Shown here piece after piece: positions 38,946 to 51,327 of a DNA stretch of 64,000 bases (position 1 is its first letter; the number at the start of each line of letters is the position of its first letter). The translations under genes were made by a program, and so were the position numbers. This DNA is from Rotaria macrura. Its lineage: Eukaryota; Rotifera; Eurotatoria; Philodinida; Philodinidae. Below the pieces are notes generated by a model. It was given only the letters and a program-made list of their open reading frames with translations, ran no database searches and was not told where the DNA came from. Location: the NCBI GenBank assembly GCA_900239685.1, contig OENT01000021.1, forward strand, positions 124,001-188,000, given 5' to 3'.

Positions 38946-40589
38946 TAAGATACCAAATAATATTGTGCATTGTTCATGGAAAAAAACAGAGCTTATTGGG
39001 TTAACTGTTCAACACAATAGTCCTATATATCATGCCTACCTACCGTTAATGGTTTTCTATGTAAGTTAATTCGTTAAATTTTTCATGCTTTTCTCTTCGC
39101 TCTTTTCAGTTCTCATGAGAGTCGAATCGGTCGAACGATCGATCGATACATGCAATTGCCGATGAGATTTTTCGAGTTGCTACTAGTACTTCTCATACTT
39201 AATTTACTAGCAGATCATAGTATCTTACAAAATAGTCATAGTTACATGCTTCAATGAACAGTAGTTTTGAGGACAAAAAAAGAAGAAAACAAATGTTTTT
39301 CTCATAGAAAGATTGATTAGAGAACATATAATAACAATAATAATAATAGTAACAACTATGATGAAGACAAAGATAGATTGACGACGTCTTTTACGTTACA
39401 TATTTCGACAAATATAGAACATGTGCTGAATGAGACTGAAAAGCAGTAACGTTAGCATTTGCATAGAAATAATTAAGAGAAAAAAGGCCAGTTGTCAATG
39501 CTAATTATATGTTAGATCTTTATTGAATTGCGGACGGTTGAGTATTAAATATTGTGTATATACGTTCAAGAAACTGCGAAAGATAGAAATTACATTTTTC
39601 ATAAATGAACAATGAAAAATTTTAAAAGGAATATTGTTTTTTCTTCTTCCTTTTGCTGAATACTTTATTAGTCTTGTTATTCTTCTTTCTTTTACATCTC
39701 GTCCATCATTAGTCAACATTCGTGTTTTAGCTCTTGTTGAGTATTTCTACATTTGATTTCTTTTTTTTTTTATTCAATACGATCTTTCTCAGTTACGATC
39801 TCGGAGAATCTTCTAAATTGTTGTTTGTCTCAATCTCCGAGAAGATGATGAATAATAACCAAGGCTTTTGTTCGGCCGCATCCGAACAAAGAAGCGACCC
39901 CTTGCCTTTTTTCATTTCTGTAAAAATGATTGTGTTCGTCTTACTCAGGATGAGAATGTGCGACTACTAGCCGTCTGTTCTCTGACGAAAATGTTGATGA
40001 CAACTTAAACAATTAATTTTCTTAATCTACGGCATTCATAATCGTACTACTGAGCGATGATAGAGAAGAGAAAACTCTACATTCATCTTTCTCACTCTCA
40101 GCTTTTTGTCTCGTTTCGTTTTCCTGGGATGCATATATATTTTTAAGAAGAAAACAAGTATTGCATCATCATCACTACCCCTTATCAATACTTTACTGAA
40201 AGCAACAGCTGTGACGCAAGGCATCTATCTATCCGTCTATCTATCTACAAAATGCATATATAAATATATGCGCTTGTATGCATACATATACATGAATTGT
40301 CATCGTATACATCTGTAGCGTTTGTCGAATAGCTTCTTGTTTTGATTGATGGAATAGACAAAAACAATTTTAATTTAATCTAATAAATATTCTATTCATT
40401 GTTTTTATTTGATACCTGGTAAGTATCTGTTTTACATGTATACATATATTAATGATTTATTTCGTGTCCTGTATCAAAAACGAAAAGAAAAACAGATGAT
40501 AAGATTCATTCTTCATAACCAAAATAAATATGTAAAAAATGTTTTTCATCAGATTTGAATATAGAACAGAAGACAGTTAGAGTCGGGTG

Positions 40590-40606
40590 TATATATATAT
40601 ATATAT
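40590..40606. repeat. Short (TA)n tract
   Basis: Short TA dinucleotide repeat. Confidence 0.75.
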
Positions 40607-43600
40607 CGATAGATCTGTATACTGTTGAATAGAGAAGAAAAACAATATAACATTTGTCTGTAGGGCATTTGTATTGAAAACTGGCTTGTTTCCATCAAGT
40701 TTGTTTAATTAAATGAAAATCTTTCGATTATTCCCTCATCAAGTTTTCTTTTAGATTGAATATCAAGGGTAGCTACATGAAAAATTATGTTTAATTGTCA
40801 ATCATCTTAAACCCTACTACTTTTAATGGCATGCCTGCTATGGAAATCATTGAGAGCTTAGCTTATTAACTGAATCGATTCATCTATTTACTTCTTATAG
40901 TTTGACACGAAGCGATGATGGGAACAACTTATAATAATCATTTTATTGCAATGTGCAATAATTGATTCTTGAAATTCATACAAAATATAAGTATAGAAGC
41001 ATTTTTAAAATGCGTAAGTTTCACATTGAAGACGAATCTCCCTTTCACTTAGATGTTCTACCTAATAGCAATCAAATCTGACTTAAAGTATCACTTAAAA
41101 CAATCCTAGAGTGTTAATATTTTTATTGCGGAAACTGTCCTTCTTGCATGTCAGTAAATAAGTCATCTACACATATTAGTATGATTCAGTGCTGGTTTTC
41201 GTGCAAGAGTAATGGCACGCTTAACGATTTAGTTATTGGCTATCATTTTACTCTAGAGTAGCAAAAGATGAAACCTAAATATATCTCAATCATTTATCTA
41301 TTTTCAATAGATTACTTTCAAGTACGATGTGCCTCAGCAAGAGTCATATGAACGAAGTCTAATGAATATCTTTGGAACTATTGAAATAGAATTCTTAATG
41401 ACTTCTGAAAAGTATTTTATTTGTAAATGTCAATAGAATATTGTTTTCAATGAATTACAAAATATCGATAGTGCGTGCTCGGCAGCATTCAATAGAAATA
41501 AACAAAAGACTATGCCACTATATTTAGTTGTAGACATGTCACCATGACAAAGACTTTGTTTTTTTAATGGCTATGTCCGCCGCACATGAAAAACGATCAT
41601 TAGGTTAGTTTCAGTCAATGCTGACTCATTGTCTTCATTTCTTTTTTTTTATACAAGTTACTATTTGAACCTAACGTGACTAAAATTTAAGTAGTACTCG
41701 TGTGTCTATTATAAATGAGCATTCGATATTTTAATATTTAATGGAAATTTTCATTCATATCATTTATTAGATCTTTTCTAAGAATAAAACAAAATTAACT
41801 CGTCATTTTAGAACTCTATTTCACTTCGACATCGTCCGTTTTTTTCTTCTTCATAAATTAATAAACTTGTCAAAGATTTTCATATTTTAATGAAAATATC
41901 TGCGTTAAATATTTTAAAAAATTGCTCCATTCAAAGAAGAAAATAAAAACAATTATTGATCTGATTGCAATTAGTTTTCTTCTTATATTTATAAAAATTA
42001 AATAGTTTTGAGGTAATTCTTTGATTGTCAAAATGACCTTGTTAAATGTGGCTGAACAGAACAGATAAGAATATTTCATTTCTATGTAGAATTTATCAAC
42101 ATGCTTCTATGATTATTTTAACATATACTGATTGATTCAATAAAGTTTAGTAAATAGCCTTCGTAGAAAGAGATGATCTGGGATGTTTTACGCTACTGAA
42201 ATATAAATCTGTTTACGCATTAAAACTTATTATAACTGGACTATTTTCGTCTCAGCGAGATAGAATTCATAGGATATTTGTATGGTAGAATGTTCCATCG
42301 AATAGTCTGTTGAGAGAGAAAACTTCTTTCTTTCTCTCAGGAAAGTAGACATGTTACCTGTCAGAATTAAACAAAACGTGTACTTCCTTTGTTGAAAATT
42401 GACATATTTCATTAGAGAAAAGTTAAAATTTCTTCTATACTTGAAAATGATTCTCGCACCAAATCGATTTAGACAACTTGAGGCTCCAGGATATATTGAA
42501 AATAAAATTAATTGGCCATATTCAAATTAGCAATCATACATTATCGAGTGCTCGATAGATATTTATTGAAGAAAATGTTAAAATAGTTTATTTTGGGAAT
42601 TGAATTTTTTGCGAGTTACTTGTTCAAAGAAAATTTGATGTACTCTCGAAAAGACTATGTTATTAATATACACTTGAAAGAGTCGTTTGTCCTAGTTCGT
42701 CGATTTCTTGTTTAAGTCTAGGAATAGAATGATTGATTTGTTTAATCTCATAAAAAATGGACACAATACTGGCCATTCTTTTTAGTTAAAGTATTTCCTA
42801 TATGAATAGTTAAAGAACATAGATCAAAGAAGATAAGTTTACTATTGACTTAAGTTTAATATCAGTCACCGAGAAGCAGAAAAAAATCATTTTCTTACAA
42901 TTAGATTCTTTGGATAGTTTGTTTCGGATTGCAAGAATCGAGAAACCTGACCGATGCAAAAAAAAAGAAGACAGGAAATTTACTGCCAACAAGCATGTAT
43001 CTGTTTTCAAGGAAAAGGTAACAGAAATCATCGATGATGTGAAAAGAACGATTCATCCTCAACACGAGCATTATGTTTCTTTACGAGTGAAACTCGAAGA
43101 TTCTCCTCTATGTATTTATTTTAAATGTAAAAAAAAATCAATTTTTCTCAATAACATCTTCAAAACTATATGCGAACAAGTTGAGATAGTTAGTTTTACT
43201 CTTACAGAAAGTTATCAAATGTATTCGTCGTACTAATTTTAGAGGAGTATTGGCGGGTGAACTTCTCACTTTTATTCTTCGTCTCTGCTTGACATTTAAG
43301 AATCGACGTCTTCTTCATGAAAAGTTAAGCAACATTCACATAGTTGAAGTCTCATTTGTTGGTCTCACTTGCCGGAGTAATGTCGTTCTAGTAATTGCAA
43401 AACATTTCTCAAGTTCATTCAATCTTTCTGTACATCTGTTCAACAATTATTAATTTTGAATGACAACTGACAATAGAAAATGTCCTATCTAAGATTTTTC
43501 CGTGTTGGAGAGAAAACATATTCATGTTTTATGATTTCTTAGATATTGATTAATATTTTAAAGTATGTTACAGTGAACGTTTTTCCTCAAAAACAAAAAT

Positions 43601-43691
43601 ATTCACAATGTAAACGATTACATAAACATTTTAATCAGAATTTTTTCTAGATATGTTATTTTTTTCTCATATCAGTTAACTCCTAGTATCG

Positions 43692-44939
43692 ATGAATAAT
43701 AATGTAGTATTATCGTCAACAGTTTTAACTGTTGAACATAATTTATCATTAAATACGACAAGTAGTACTACGACAATAGAAATAGAAAATTCAACGAAAC
43801 TTTGTAGTGTTTCGTTACAATACAAATTCATTGAACATGTAGTTTATCTTTATGTTATGTCTCCATTATGCCTTATTGGTCTCGTATTAAATGTTATTAA
43901 TTTAATTGTTTTTTCTGATCGTTCGTTTAAAAATTTAACATTTAAATATTTACGCTTGATTGCATTTGCTGACTGTATAACATGTATACTTGTTTTCATT
44001 TATTGTATCACAAGTTATACTCGGCCGCACACATTAGATGATAAATACTTTCGTATATGGTACTTAGTTAACGTTTATTTCCCATTAGCAAATATAACTG
44101 CAGCATGTAATGTTTTATTAACAATAACCGTTACAATTGAACGATTAGTTAGTGTACGTTGGCCTATGGAAAAACAACGTTTATTTAGTTCAACTCGTAT
44201 AGTAATAACATTACTTATCTGTTTCCTATTTCCAGTAATTGCTAATTCAGTAAATTTTCTTGTTTATAAAGTTGGTGAATGTAATAATCTCGCAGTAACA
44301 TTGATAGCTAAAACAAAAGCATATAAATATTTTGGTATATGTAAAGAAATTCTTTTACGTTTTATTCCCATATGTATTCTCATATGTGCAAATTGCCTTC
44401 TATTATCAACTGTGCATGCTGCGAACAAAAAATTTAAAGCACATAGAAAACCCTCGCAATCAATGGTAACAACAACAGTTTGTCTTCAATCGATAGCGAA
44501 TGGGTGTGATACGGCACCCATTAATAAATATTTATCTGAATCACAATCTCAAATGGACAATCTTCTATCGAGATCATCATTTTCATGTGAATCAACAATA
44601 CCAACCAATGTGAAACGAAAACGATCATCGTTTCCATTAAGACTTTTCAACAAAATGCATTCGAGAAAACAACAACAAGAAAGACAATTAACAATAATGC
44701 TCGTTTGGTTGTCAACACTCTATTTATGTGGACAAATTCCAATGTTATTTGCCTATCCAAATTTCGTATTTAAAGACACAACTCAATCCGAGTACAAATA
44801 TTATGCTCTTGTTGTCAATTTACTTGAATTATCAACATACTTGGCAAATTTTTTTATCTACGTACGTTTTACATCACAATTTCAACAAGTATTTCGTGTA
44901 AAAATTAAAAGAATATTTTTTTGTTTTAAAAGAAATTAA
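43692..44939 (+). CDS. Rhodopsin-like GPCR (FMRFamide-receptor-like)
   Basis: Intronless, 415 residues. The extracellular N-terminus has three N-glycosylation sequons (N17, N21, N33). Seven hydrophobic spans lie at about 50-74, 86-107, 123-151, 168-191, 219-241, 331-355 and 370-392. TM1 has the LNVINL motif, TM2 has LIAFAD, TM3 ends in ERLVSVRWP (the DRY position is E150-R151-L152), and TM7 has NFFIY (386-390) in place of NPxxY. The third intracellular loop is long (about 242-330) and Ser/Lys-rich. The closest class by pattern is the invertebrate neuropeptide, FMRFamide-receptor-like group; the ligand is unknown. Odd points: there is no Cys at the usual start of TM3, although C197 is present in the second outer loop, and TM6 has GQIP where CWxP is usual. 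AATAAA at 45042. Confidence 0.85.
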   Translation: MNNNVVLSSTVLTVEHNLSLNTTSSTTTIEIENSTKLCSVSLQYKFIEHVVYLYVMSPLCLIGLVLNVINLIVFSDRSFKNLTFKYLRLIAFADCITCILVFIYCITSYTRPHTLDDKYFRIWYLVNVYFPLANITAACNVLLTITVTIERLVSVRWPMEKQRLFSSTRIVITLLICFLFPVIANSVNFLVYKVGECNNLAVTLIAKTKAYKYFGICKEILLRFIPICILICANCLLLSTVHAANKKFKAHRKPSQSMVTTTVCLQSIANGCDTAPINKYLSESQSQMDNLLSRSSFSCESTIPTNVKRKRSSFPLRLFNKMHSRKQQQERQLTIMLVWLSTLYLCGQIPMLFAYPNFVFKDTTQSEYKYYALVVNLLELSTYLANFFIYVRFTSQFQQVFRVKIKRIFFCFKRN

Positions 44940-47900
44940 TACGATTCAATACTGATAAATTCACTCTTGTTCATGTATGTTCTATCTGTTCCTTTTCTCG
45001 TTTCACATGTTACTTATATTTGAAATATTGAATTTGAAAGGAATAAAATAAATGAGTCTTATTTACTAATTAACATATGTTAATAAACAAGCGAAAATTA
45101 TTTTTCTAGACCATTTGATTTCATGTATCCATACATATAGATCTAATGGATTACGAGTGTTGGAAAATGCAATCACATCTAAATCTGATTTCCTTAGCAA
45201 TAAATGAGAAAGATTTTTCTTTTCATAGAACTTGGAGTTTCGTCTGAAAACATAATGATCATTTGAAGAATGTTTTAGAATCCGTCAAATTGAAGCTAGT
45301 TCGATTCAAGCATCTACTACTCGGGGACGAAAAAAAAACAAAATCAATCATGGTTATATTCTTGTATAATTATTATTGTTAAAGTTTCTCGATCAATGTT
45401 TAGAACGTATCAGTTGCATCAACTGAATAAAAAGAGCAAAAGTATTCTCGAAATGACTCTCAAGACAATCATAGAAACAAAATTTTCATGAAAACATATT
45501 ATAGATATGGTTTCTCTCTGAATCATATAGAATTTTCCGTTGGATGAACTCTAGTCTATATATCGCTCATAGTACTACAATTGATCCTAATTGAAGCGTT
45601 TCCATCACTTAGGTATATTTAACAAGTACGGTAACGTTTTTATGCCTTAAGGATTGGACCGATGCTATTTAATAAGTATATTTTTAGTAGTATTCTTTCT
45701 ATTGATGAATTGTTTTGACGGACATCTTTGCGTTATAGACTACGAGGAAGTGCATATCATTCAGTTATTGTTTTGCATAAATATCTTGAGTGATGTATGC
45801 AATGTTTATAGTATAAGGAATAAGACTGTTTTCAGGAAATGGTTTTTTTACACCATGAGGTTATTATCCGCAGTTTTGTTTATATGAAAATTTGTTCTCA
45901 TTTAACAAAGTATGATGTAAGGAGAAAAGAAGATGATACTCTGTGAGACTGGGAAAATGTCAAATCTCTCGGGGAATTCAGATGAGAGAATACTAGAAAC
46001 ATTTCGTACATATTCTCTCTGACACAGTTAGAGAAACTTTGTCTTCGTGTCGTTTTTTTTCGGTAAGAATATTAAAAAAAATTTTGTATAGTAAGTGTCT
46101 TAATTTGAAATTTCGCGAAATCACACGTACTCTCTTATCAATAAGCAAGATCGTGATATAGTTAGTATCACGAGACCAAAAACAAGAAATAATCTCCTAG
46201 TCAAATGCCATCTTAAGAAATCAATCGATCGAGAAAAGAATAAGGTGATATGAATGTATTCATATGAAAATTGAATAATCCGTCGTACATTTTCATGAAT
46301 TGGTTCTCCTATAAAAATCTTTTGTATGTAAAGATGAATGATGCTTCAGCATTATATGAAAAAGAAGAAGGTTTGAGAAATGTTTTTAAAACGAAAAAAA
46401 ACAACAATCGAATAACTAAGAGTATATTTATAGATGATAGATAGATTTTCTTTTCGTTCAACAACAATCAAATTACGTATCATTTTGAATATTGACCCTC
46501 AAAATTCAAATCAAACAATCCATTTGAAAGTTTTTCTCTCATCTCTTAGAACGATTTTCTTAATTGAAATTACGAACCACGCACTCGTTGAACTTTAATT
46601 CTAAATTCAACTCATCTTTATTAGATTTTCATTTCATTGATAATTGTCTATTTACCTCCATAAAGTTTGACCATATATCGATTAAGCTTGAATACTGATG
46701 TCATAGTTACGATATCAAACGAGCTTGTAAGCTAGATATATCGTTTTCGTTAACATTTTGAAGGTCTCTTTGTTGTTTTTATGTGTATCTATACGTGTAG
46801 TTACTATCATCTAGAATTCGATCAAGTTTAGAAGCTTTTTCGACAGACAATAATCATGTGATCGTTTCGAATCTACTTCTAGGAATAAAATTTTCGAACG
46901 AAGTCAAGCATTTCTTTGATAATTACCTATTATGATTAGGTTTTTCATGAAGTTATTTTTTTTAGAGAATCATCACTTGAAAATAAAAATGCAGTGTCTT
47001 TGTTTGCATGTATGTGAAGATTCTTAGACAGAATCTTCGGTGATAACAGAAAAATATTTCAAAATAAAATTTCATACGGATCTATCCTTATCGAATTCAT
47101 GGTTCGTTAACATGCCATTTTAAAAATTGATGGTTTCATCATAGAAACTAGATGTGAGTAAATAAGTAGCTTTGAGTATACTGATCGTAAGTCAATGCGG
47201 TATTAAATTTGACATGTGTCTATAAAGAGACAGATAGTCGTGAGATGTTCAGTAGAATATGAGATAAATTATAAAATCATTTCTTAGGCTCATAGGCATT
47301 ATAAGATGACACAGATGACCTTATGCATGAGAATGGAGTCATAACAGAAGTGGCAAAGTTGGCATTAGATTGGGTCCATTCGAAAGGACATATTCATTGA
47401 TATAAATAAACGAGTACAAATATTCTTCCAATTAGCTTTTGAAACAGTACGTAAACAAGTCAGATAAAGTTATCAAAACATCTTCAGTATCACGTTTGAT
47501 CTATATTTGGTAGCCGAAGACTGTTTATGTAGGAGGATAGATAAAGTCCGTGAAACTTCTGTTGATCAATTTGACTGATAGAAACAAATCGAAAAGTCCA
47601 CTGGCCACACATTCACTCCTTATTATGATATACATCAAACAACTGTTTCTATTACTCGTCGAGGTTTCACCATTTCCAGTTGCTATATCATTGTTCTGCG
47701 CAATAGATTTGTTGACTATATTCCAAATGTGGAAATCGATAAACAAGAAAATATGACCGCACATGAAATCGACTTTTACTTATACAAGACAACTGCATTA
47801 ATCTTGAAGAGAACGATTCAAATAATATTCGTCTTATACAACTCACTACATGGACTATGGTTGCATGTTTAAATCATCAATAAAACAATATTTCAATGTA

Positions 47901-50563
47901 ACTTCGGATATTGTAGACTTATTATAACTCGCATTAAATTACTAATTTAATCCGAGTTTTTGTAGTGTCATAAAACTTCATGGTTGAAATTGAGGAGACA
48001 TATTTCTGGGAGCAATGAACTATCGACAACAAAACTGTACAATAGTATCTAACGTGAATCATTTACCGAATTTTTCAAACTTTAAACACTAACTTCTAGT
48101 CACGTGTTTAGAATTCAGGGGAAATAATCTCACAGCAGTAACAAAGCTAGTCTTCATGTTTGTTTGTCATTCGATTTCATTAATATATTATCATAGAACA
48201 GAAGAAAATAGAATTTTCACGGTATGATTTGAATTCTGAAGCGATGTTTGATATTAAAAACAAATTCTCGCAACTAATGACTGATCTAAAAAAACGTGAT
48301 CCATTTAACAATTAAGTTTAATAAAGGCTCATTTTTTTACTTCCGATCATATATATTTGAGGGTAACTACGAAAGAATGCTAATATATATACTTAGGATA
48401 ATTCACAAGTAGTGAAGTTGACACATTAATACTGTATAATTAACTTAAAAAAAGCTTTCCCTCCACACAGTCTGATAGAGAAAATACGTTTCTATTTTTC
48501 TATGCTACTTGATCATACTTCAACGAATATCATAATAATCAAATTTCGATAAGACTTGTTTTCCTATTTTATATCGTGGTTCTACTAATACATAGCCAGT
48601 TTCGAAAGGTTTTCGATCTACTGATTAGAAAAAAAACTGATTCTTGAGGTGTTTACAGTGAATTCTCAATTCTCAGGTGTGCATGGAAACCATCGATGGA
48701 AGATCTGCAAAACTGCAGCAGGTTCGGATATTTTGAATGCACACTTCGTTACTATTGTGGGGCCCGAGGAGGTCCACTTTACAACTTTTCATCGAATAAT
48801 TCGCTCGCACCTGCTTTTTCCTATCATTTCTTTTATCTAATGTCCAGTGTCTTGTTATTGTATAGTATCCTTACTAGAATTTGTATATAACTGTAAGAAG
48901 GTGGAAACGCAGGGATAGGTCCAGTTGGACTCTACAACAACAATAGTGTTATGGACAGCAGTTTTTGGCTCACTGAAGCTGCATCTATTGTCGTCCATTG
49001 TTTTTATTCATATAAATTCGTTTTAATTCTTTCGTACGTTCGTTACCAATGATAATGATTCACTTTTTCTTTTTACAGTGTTGAATTCGTAACTCGGTTT
49101 TGATCAAAACTACTATTTGATCAAATTCATCCTTTACAAATTTGCGTTTGAATTTTCTTTGCCAAAATACTGAGAAAAGAAGTATAAAATATTTGTATAA
49201 TTTTATAGCTAGTTTTTATTACAATCATGCAAAAAAGATAAAGAAAAAGAAAACTTTTCCCACTCCTATAGACAGACAACTGTATGTGTTAATATATCAG
49301 GGTATTTCTACTGTTCTAGACTAAAGCGATGAAATATATTATCTAATCAATTGTATACTTTAATACTATTATGAATACAGTTCCAGTCAGCACTTTTTTC
49401 GACATTGCATACTCTCATATTACCACCATGGAAACTGACATTTGAATCTCTGTAAAGAGGGTATTTAGAAGTGTATAGCATATCATTAAGTAGCTTGGAT
49501 AAAACAATAGCACCAATGTATTGTCATTTTCTATGCGTCGGTTCAGTTAGGCTGCAGAGCAATAACGAAGTGCAAAACTGAGACCGTTAACGAAGGATTA
49601 ATCATTCAAGACTTATAAATGTTCTAGTGGAAGCTCGAAGTGATTTTTCTAGTTATTTCTGTAAAAATATAAAAACACATTGTTTTTCATACTTAGAAAA
49701 TTGAGAGAAAAAATTTTAGATTCCGTCTAGGAAAATACATAAAATGCAATGTAATGTATCTTCATATCCAGTTGTTACCTGCGAGAATCGCTACTTTCTC
49801 TCTTGTTTCTATCAAAGTTTATTGAAAATATACATAGTATAACAATCACATACGATAGAAAAACAAATCTTCGAGATCGAAATTTTATTACTATGATATT
49901 CGTTGAAGTAGAATCCAATGGTATAAAAGAATAGAACAGTTTTTTTCTATATTAGGCTACGTGGAGAGAAAGTTTTTGAAGCTAAGTGTACAATGTTAAA
50001 CTGTCAATCTCACTGCTTTTGGACTTCGCTAAGAAAAATACAATTTTTGCATTGATGGTCATGAGGATTAACTTACACGTTAAATTCACGGCAAAACTCT
50101 AGTCCTCATAAACGATGAATCAAAAATTTTTCAAAAGTCAAGTGCAAAATAAATCCATCAGCGATACACTTCTTAATACTCACTTTGTGCGAAATTAGAA
50201 GGTAACTTACAATGTCATATATGATCATGTACACAATTCAGTGCTAACTGTTGACAAATATTTCTAACAGGAAAATAATCGAATCTGATTGATAGATTAA
50301 TGTTGATTGACACTAAAAATATTTTCGACCTGAAACTTATGAATCGTTCATAGACGTGTAATGTTTACTGAAAATACGATACAAAATTAATGTAACAGTC
50401 ATTTAAGAAAAGTTTTGAGAAAACTGCAATAATAAAAATTATTCTTTGTGATTTTTGCACTTATGAGTGATAGGTTAGTCAAATATTATGAAGTGAATAT
50501 CATGACTGATGATTGATATTTGAAATTCGGAAAATTTAATCTTTTTTCATAGCTGTGAAGTTT

Positions 50564-50587
<24 letters not shown>
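44940..50587. other. Gene-free stretch
   Basis: AT-rich DNA with short chance frames. A slightly richer patch at about 48640-49000 holds short open frames on both strands without a known motif. A 9-bp-stem hairpin lies near 47016-47038. The stretch ends with a (TA)n tract at 50563-50589. Confidence 0.45.
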
Positions 50588-50594
<7 letters not shown>

Positions 50595-51327
50595 CTACAA
50601 ACGTTTTTCGCTAGGTGCGTCTAAAAGACTCAGTTTGGATTGAAACACTCTGCTATAATGCTTAGACATATTTAGGTTTGTGTGCAAAATTTCAGACTTC
50701 TAAGTCTTGTACTTTGCTGTAGCCGATCATTACTTTTACGCTAGGTCACACAGTCTGCTAACGGATGGCCGATCTTGTATGCGACAAATTTACGTCTCGT
50801 ATTTTGATTCCTAAATTTCTTCTATTAGAAAAACAAAATATGCTAGAAGATGCAGTGTGAAAAACTCTACAAATTACAAACAATAGTTCAGCTTAACTAT
50901 ATTTTTTTGCTTTTTTCCAAAAAGCAAAATTCTCTGAACTACTTTTTGTAGAGTCCAAAATTGGTCGCTCAGAATACTGTTTATTTCGAAGCAAAATATA
51001 CACAATCAACATAAGCTTTACGTTGTAGATTGTACAGCTTTTCCCGCTGCATCATCTGGTATAGTTTGTTTTTAAATAAGATTTTGTCAGGAATCAAAAA
51101 ATGAAATGCAAAAATCCGTCATTGTTTTTATAAGTCACTCGCTATGTAGCTTATAGAAGATACCATGTTATTATCGTAAAACAAATGATCGGCTACAGCA
51201 AAGTACAAGACTTAGAAGTCTGAAATTTTGTACACAATTCTAAATATGTTTAAGCATTATAACAGAATATTTGAACCCAAACTGAGGCTTCTAGAAGAAC
51301 CGGGCGAAAACATTTTGTAGTGCCCCA
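50588..51327. mobile_element. Terminal-inverted-repeat element, about 740 bp
   Basis: The left arm (50588-50731) and right arm (51184-51327) are reverse complements over about 145 bp at roughly 80% by eye. The inner 40 bases (CAGACTTCTAAGTCTTGTAC to the GATCGGCTACAGC side) are nearly identical. The outer ends are T(A/G)GGG(T/C)ACTACAAA. The left end abuts a (TA)n tract, which hides any target duplication. The interior has no coding frame. It is a likely non-autonomous DNA transposon of unassigned superfamily, older than the 13-14.8 kb element by its arm divergence. Confidence 0.65.

Larger units (their letters stand above)
33860..43691. other. Long gene-free stretch
   Basis: Nearly 10 kb of AT-rich DNA after the F-box gene. 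It holds (TA)n and TA/TG tracts at 37583-37611, 38912-38945 and 40590-40606. A pair of adjoining open frames at about 42822-43453 may be a decayed gene. No other exon or element was recognised. Confidence 0.45.

Noticed and set aside
47016-47038. Hairpin with perfect 9-bp stem and 5-base loop
   Set aside because: Such short hairpins are common by chance; no transcription unit or regulatory context.
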